Positions 8,876 through 13,396 of a stretch of 13,396 nucleotides of DNA are shown here, one piece after another; the stretch's first letter is position 1; every line of letters starts with the position of its first letter. Source of the DNA: Euperipatoides rowelli. Its lineage: Eukaryota; Onychophora; Udeonychophora; Euonychophora; Peripatopsidae. A program made the translations under genes and the position numbers. The notes under the pieces are model-generated. The model was not told the origin of the DNA and made no database searches. It worked only from the letters and a program-made list of their open reading frames with translations. The stretch lies in the NCBI GenBank assembly GCA_003024985.2, contig PXIH01S0002753.1; one strand, given 5' to 3'.

Positions 8876-9172
8876 CAAAACAACGGTCATATTTGACCAA
8901 TTACAGTATTGAAATATATTTATATAAACTCGATTCCATTTGTCTCAATTTAAACAAAACAAAGTATGTACAAAAAATAATATATGTGTGTATTTAAATG
9001 GTAGACATGAGCCAAAAAAAAAGTGTATAAAATTCAAAAGAAAAACATTATAGCTAGTAAAACAAACAAAATGTTGTTAAAATATAACATAAGAAAACAA
9101 ATAGACAAACATAGTGAATAAAAATACAATGTATTCAAACATAATCCAACTATTAAATAATATAAATGTCTA

Positions 9173-11893
9173 TTAGACAGCAGTAAAGGCTATCGGATCC
9201 AAAAATTTCTCAAAACTAGATTTTTGAAATTCATTAAAAGTAATATAGGGTGAAATCGCTGATTTATTGTCTAATAGCATATCTAATAATGGCGTTATGG
9301 AGAGAAAAACTTGTTATTAATGGAAGGGGTGAGGAAGTATCTTTGATTTCTAGTTATATGAGATGAAGAGAAAAAAATTTATGCTTGTCAGTTGATGTTT
9401 TCATGAATAATGTTATATAAGAAATTCAGGTAAAAAAAAATTCTTTGTGTCTCAAGGGATTTGAGTCTAAAAAATTGTCTAAATTCAGAATAGGAGAGGT
9501 GGTGATTATTAAGATGGATTTTGTAAGAAATTCGTCTCAAGTAGTGAAATTGAATTTTTTCATTGCTTTGAGCTTCCGATTTAGTACCTTTGACCAGATG
9601 GGGGTATAGTATTCAGTGATTAAGCGAAGAAATGAGCAGAATATGTGAATAGCATGATAATTATTAAAAGGATGAGTAATTTTCCTTATATAGCCCAAAG
9701 TTCTAAAAGCCCTTGTGATAACATAACCAATATGCTGTCCAAATGTACAGTTATTTTAGTAATAAACATCCAAGTCTTTAATATCTTCCACTCTATTAGG
9801 TGTGTGGCCATCTATTTCATATAAGTTAGTAGGATTTATTTTTCTAGAAAGTAATTGTACTACATTTGGCCATATTTAACAATAATCCCCATACACTGCA
9901 CCATTCTCACAATAGATCCAAGTCTTGTTGAAGTGAAATGTGATCATCTGGGGAGACTATTAGGAGGAAGATCTTGGAATCATCTGCATACATCAATATT
10001 TGAGAATGCAGACGGTCTGAAAGATCATTGATAAAAAGTACAAAAAGTATTGGACCAAAAATTGAACCCTGCATGATTCTAGATGGGATTGGGGCTTGTA
10101 AAGAGAGTGAGTCTCTAATATGAACTGTCTGAAATGTTTCGTAAAAAGGAATTTAAAAAATTGATGGTTGATGAATGCAGTCCGAAAGTAGAAAGCTTTA
10201 AGGCTAATAAATCATGGCTCATCCAATCAAAAGCTCTGCGAAAGTCAACATAAATCGCATCCATTTGTATTCCTCTTTTGATAGTGTCAGCGTTATACAC
10301 GTTTGTTGAAAGATTAGTTAAGGTGGAGCAGCCCTGAAAAAGATAATGTGCAGTAATGATTAGATTGTTTAAATGTGTGAATAAAAAAGATAATAAATTT
10401 TCAATCACCTTTGAGATGTTAGAAATAGTTGAAATGGGCGGTAGTTAGAAATGTCATTTTTATTGCCTGATTTCAATTTTGGGCGGACAAAGAGTGTTTA
10501 AAACAGTCTGGGTAAATTCCAGCCTCAAGACAATCATTGATGAGTGATGTTAAAGAGGATACAATACAAGGTGCATTCTGAATTAGGACCGCAGAAGGAA
10601 TATCGTCAGGAGAGGGAGAATAATTTGATTTTAATTTGTCGATAGAAGCTAATACCTGTGATTCATTAAAATGAGGTACAGGTATTTGGATGATACTGTT
10701 TTATGAGGGGGAATAGTGAAGTTTTTTTTATTAAACTGTGTGATGAAGTAGTCCTGAAAAAGAGAGGCAATTTGTTCATCAGTAGATGCCTGTATATTAC
10801 CATAGAACATATTAGGGATGGGTGTGTTTTGTCTAAATGATTTGAAATATGACCAAAAAGGTTTAGCATTATCGCTGAGAAGCTCGTTTGAATTTTAGAA
10901 TAATATCAATGTTATTTATATCTAAATAATTTTTTGATGACTGATCGTGTATTACTGAAGAGGGAATAAGAATTCGGAGAAGTTAAGTCTAAGTATATTT
11001 TGTGTGTAATATTTTTGAATCTGTAGATTTTCTTCAGTTCAGAATCAAACCATTTTTGTTTTTTGCTATCCTGAATTTTTACTTTAATGAGGGGAGTAGA
11101 AAGGGACATATTCCCTGTAACATCTTGAAGGAATTGCATGAATCTGTCAGGACAACTTTGTTCACTTGCTAAAACAATATGTGAAAGATTTTCACAAAGA
11201 GAATCATAATTGATACGAGTATAACAAGGAACCATAATAAAGCCAGTTTTATTAATTGTGACTGTGTCAATCAAGTCAAAACATATAGGAATATGGTCAG
11301 AGTTAAAAATAGGGATGGGGGTGTAGGTGTTAAGTTTAAAATTAGCAAAGATTAAATCGAAATAATTATTGTTGCTAGTGGGAAAAAAGACCTGAGGGGA
11401 AAGATTCCCTGTCAAACTGTTCGAGTTATAATCTTGTCATGGGCTGTATTGTGGAATGTTAAAGTACCCCAAAATAATAAATTTTGAATAATGAACTCCT
11501 TTAGATATTCAGTTCATTCTCTAATATATCGATTGTTTCTTTTGATACTGGAAGTGGGGAGGTAGACCAAAGCTAGGAAGCAACGTTGATTTTTTACCAT
11601 AATGCTGATGCACATCAATTCAAGAATCGGTGAACTGTAAATACAAAAAGGTTTAAGTCTAGGGGAGACAAGGAATAATATACCTCTCCATCCAGTAGGA
11701 TGATCAAGACGAAAAATGTGGTCATGAGATATTAGTTCATTAGGAACAGTTTCAGAAAGTCACGTCTCAGTCAAAGCTAATGTAGAGTATTCTTCCACAG
11801 ATAATGATAGTTGTAACTGCTCAATGTCTTTCATAAACTTCTGATGTTTTGGTAATAAATGTTTATAGTATTTTTGTTAGGCATCAGATCCAT
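9173..11893 (-). pseudogene. LINE ORF2: AP-endonuclease + reverse transcriptase, disrupted
   Basis: The encoded protein would nick target DNA and copy the element RNA at the nick. From the N-terminus I read: MDLMPNKNTINIYYQNIRSL (ATG at 11893-11891, typical start of the endonuclease); TALTET-like catalytic block LALTET (11763-11771 is TET); a GDFNIP block that here reads GYFNIP (Y at 11464-11466); and the SDH catalytic motif (11293-11301). The spacer follows, then FWSYFK, SPDDIPSAVL, NYRP, motif A DAIYVDF (10241-10261), GSIFGP and the YADD active site (9979-9990). The C-terminus ends FLDPIAFTAV and TAA at 9175-9173. Stops interrupt it at 11762-11760 (where TETW is expected), 11516-11514, 11439-11437 and 9909-9907, and the frame changes near 11835, 11470, 10860, 10680, 10475 and 10430. 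It is clearly dead. The family call is strong; the clade is inferred. Confidence 0.88.
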
Positions 11894-11970
11894 TGGTTGC
11901 TAGGAGGCAGGTCAGTCCAATGAATCAATTTGTATTTGGTCATCCTGTACGGTAGTGTCTGGTGACCACC

Positions 11971-13129
11971 TTACCCCCCAAAATGACCACATCCATTCTT
12001 TTTACGCTCAATTAGTTCTAATCTCAACTTCTTATTAGCAACTCTCTCACCAAGTGTTCTGTCTAGACTCACTCCAACTGAAATCAAGCTGGTTATAGCT
12101 GAAGACTTCAGCAGGGCCGATCTCTTATAAAAGACCCATTTGGACTGTTCATCAGGAAATAACAAAACTAAAGGGTGGTTCTTCCCTTGTATGATTTTGC
12201 CGATCCTATCGAACTCCACAAAGCCTTTGTTACCTGACAAACCAAATATGCTACGAATTTCATCCATCATGTTTAAATCAAGTTGTTTTGGGGGGTTAAA
12301 GATGATGACATTGAACTTCCTTTTTCTATCTAGATCAAGCCTATTGATAACTTGTTTGATCGATGCTTCTTGTGAGGATGCTATTTCGTAGATAGACTGT
12401 CTGAGGCCCAGTAATTCCCTCTCAAGTTATAAGCCAGAACTTAAGCTGACCCCATTAGCTTCTATTGTGTTCTGTAATCCTATCCTAACAGTTCCTAATA
12501 TCTGTATTGTCAATAATATCCAAATTAGAATTATTTGAAAACTCAACTGAGTGTAATTTACCTTTCATAGATGCCTGCTCAGTTTCCATAGCACATAGTC
12601 TAAGCTCATGACCATCCAGCTTCCATGTATGATCAATAGTCAATTCATCCAATTTCTTAGAAGTGGTCATAAACACATCTATTCCACCTGCCATCCTGGA
12701 CTGCAAGTCCTCCATTGCTAAGAGTCTAGACTCTTGACCAATCAGCAACTCCTCTACTTTATATTCTTTACAATGAGATCTCGGACATTGTTCCATGGTC
12801 TTCAATCGATTAACAGAGGTGATGTTAGGGCCACATTCCACACAAATCCAAATAATGTTTGGTCTAGTCATAATTTTAAATTCAGACTCGTTGATACCGG
12901 AGCAGGATTTGTGAGACCAATTGCAACACATGTCACATGTAATAGAGGATCCAGTGTTGTCAACAATGACGTCACCACTTCTCAGGCAGTTAAAAGGGCC
13001 TGGGTTTCTCTCTATGTCACCAGATAATAACAAGAGTAGCAATATAAATGAGCTGTTAGATCTAAAGCTATATTTAATATAAATATTCACTCTGTATGGT
13101 TTCCCATATTTTGAGTAAAAGCCATACAC
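11971..13129 (-). pseudogene. LINE ORF1: 2A motif + PHD finger + ORF1p C-domain, disrupted
   Basis: The first frame (13129-12485) encodes a hydrophobic run SSFILLLLLLSG (residues 26-37), a 2A motif DIERNPGP (38-45) and a PHD-type zinc finger. The finger uses C48, C65, C68, H73, C76, C96 and C99, with the expected second cysteine of the first pair replaced by S51. Next comes a helical, coiled-coil-like stretch with repeated ESRLLAME/ELRLCAME blocks. After a one-base frame change at about 12487 and a TAA at 12429-12427, the frame continues with LERELLGLRQ, RKFNVIIFNP and the conserved end DRTLGERVANKKLRLELIER before the stop at 11973-11971. That last part matches the ORF1p C-terminal domain of CR1/L2-like elements, which binds nucleic acid. 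The residue counted first is a GTG: there is no in-frame ATG between a stop at 13150-13148 and the 2A motif, so the true start is lost or lies in another frame upstream. Confidence 0.8.
12995..13018 (-). other. 2A ribosome-skipping motif in LINE ORF1
   Basis: GAC ATA GAG AGA AAC CCA GGC CCT encodes DIERNPGP, a full match to the 2A consensus D(V/I)ExNPGP. At this motif the ribosome fails to form the Gly-Pro bond and releases an upstream product while going on with the downstream one. The residues before it (FILLLLLLSG) supply the hydrophobic or helical stretch active 2As need. Skipping would split off a peptide of about 44 residues or more from the PHD-containing protein. Motif intact; activity is inferred. 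Confidence 0.85.
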
Positions 13130-13296
13130 AACAGCAGCAGATTTTTTTTATTGAATAGTGCACAATGCATTTCTGTGTAAATGTATAACATACGATTGCA
13201 TGGAACGTTAGTCTCATAGCAGCCAATACATAACAAGAAAAAAGAGTGCACAATGAGATCCCCTAAGATATTAAAACAATTTAGATGTCCCATTGA
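13130..13296 (-). other. LINE 5' region, possibly with the lost ORF1 start
   Basis: An ATG at 13293-13291 opens a 68-codon frame (MGHLNCFNILGDLIVHSFFL at its start) that passes through an A8 run at 13149-13142 and overlaps the 2A frame before stopping at 13087. A length change in that A8 run would link this ATG to the 2A/PHD frame. If so, the protein's original N-terminus would carry an extra hydrophobic segment (LIVHSFFLLCIG). Alternatively this is 5' UTR and the original ATG was at the GTG codon 13129-13127. A short ATC repeat (13306-13294) marks the outer edge. Confidence 0.35.
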
Positions 13297-13306
13297 TGAT
13301 GATGAT

Positions 13307-13396
13307 TTAACCCCTTATTTGCGGAAGACGTTTATTGCCGGTTTCACAGACAGTTCCAGTTTTGCGAAAGACGTTTAAAAACGTCTTAATGAGAAA
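13307..13396 (+). mobile_element. Possible piggyBac-like 5' end, cut by window edge
   Basis: TTAA (13307-13310) is followed by CCCCTTATTTGCGG, the layout of piggyBac-family ends (TTAA target, terminal repeat starting CCC). Directly repeated GCGGAAGACGTTTA (13321-13334) and GCGAAAGACGTTTA (13364-13377) follow, and the second one forms a perfect palindrome of 9-bp arms with AAACGTCTT (13368-13387). The rest of the element would lie right of the window. It differs from the ends of the 3510-4152 element, so it would be another family. It could also be a fragment the LINE inserted next to. Confidence 0.35.

Larger units (their letters stand above)
8865..13296 (-). mobile_element. Decayed CR1/L2-type non-LTR retrotransposon (LINE)
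   Basis: An element of about 4.4 kb is read on the minus strand. A short 5' region (13296-13130) is followed by ORF1 (13129-11971, PHD finger protein), ORF2 (11893-9173, endonuclease plus reverse transcriptase) and a 3' UTR of about 300 bp ending at an AATAAA (8875-8870). The order APE-type endonuclease then RT, no RNase H visible, a PHD-bearing ORF1 and the lack of a poly(A) tail fit the CR1/L2 group of clades. Both ORFs are broken by stops and frameshifts, so the copy is inactive, but it is nearly full length rather than 5'-truncated. Exact ends are estimates: no target-site duplication could be established. The right edge abuts a TTAA-CCCC sequence that may belong to another transposon. 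Confidence 0.85.

Noticed and set aside
10666-10869. 67-codon minus-strand frame as a separate gene
   Set aside because: A neighbouring frame of the same DNA reads FWSYFK and then continues into the reverse transcriptase region; this is ORF2 out of frame after a slip in a T run.
12140-12391. 83-codon plus-strand open frame, and a similar one at 12734-13027
   Set aside because: Both are antisense shadows of the LINE ORF1, whose minus-strand frame carries the recognisable domains.

Overview
This is an AT-rich window from an animal nuclear genome, very likely an invertebrate. Three things point that way: a spliced exon of the AP-3 adaptor beta subunit, decayed APE-type non-LTR (LINE) sequence of the CR1/L2 type, and piggyBac- and hAT-like DNA-transposon ends. 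There are no bacterial-style operons, and most of the longer open frames are chance frames or shadows. I cannot name the species from the sequence.

Layout. Positions 1-1401 look like the last intron of the AP-3 beta gene (+ strand), with an hAT-like transposon end at the left edge. Positions 1402-1694 are that gene's terminal coding exon, followed by a poly(A) signal at 1759. Positions 1765-3509 are low-complexity intergenic DNA; they hold one unassigned candidate terminal exon (2821-2949), a TATA-like box, a perfect hairpin and short tandem duplications. Positions 3510-4152 are a 635-bp non-autonomous piggyBac-like element with TTAA duplications, 17-bp terminal inverted repeats and internal motif copies. 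Positions 4153-6009 are noncoding. Positions 6010-6053 form a perfect 20-bp-arm hairpin that abuts a roughly 785-bp foldback element (6050-6834) with imperfect arms of about 235-260 bp. Positions 6835-8741 are noncoding, and a possible hAT end lies at 8742.

About 8865-13296, on the minus strand, is a near full-length but dead LINE. Its ORF1 (13129 to 11971) encodes a hydrophobic N-terminus, a 2A-type ribosome-skipping motif (DIERNPGP), a PHD-type zinc finger, a coiled-coil-like region and the conserved ORF1p C-terminal domain. Its ORF2 (11893 to 9173) encodes an AP-endonuclease-like domain and a reverse transcriptase with a YADD active site. Both ORFs carry stops and frameshifts. The 3' UTR ends near an AATAAA rather than a poly(A) tail. 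Right after the LINE's 5' end a TTAA-CCCC sequence with repeated GACGTTT motifs looks like the end of a second piggyBac-like element that runs out of the window.

The only host gene I can name is AP-3 beta. Everything else is mobile-element sequence in various stages of decay or unassigned noncoding DNA. The most interesting item is the 2A motif placed directly after a leucine-rich, signal-like segment and before a PHD finger in the LINE ORF1.
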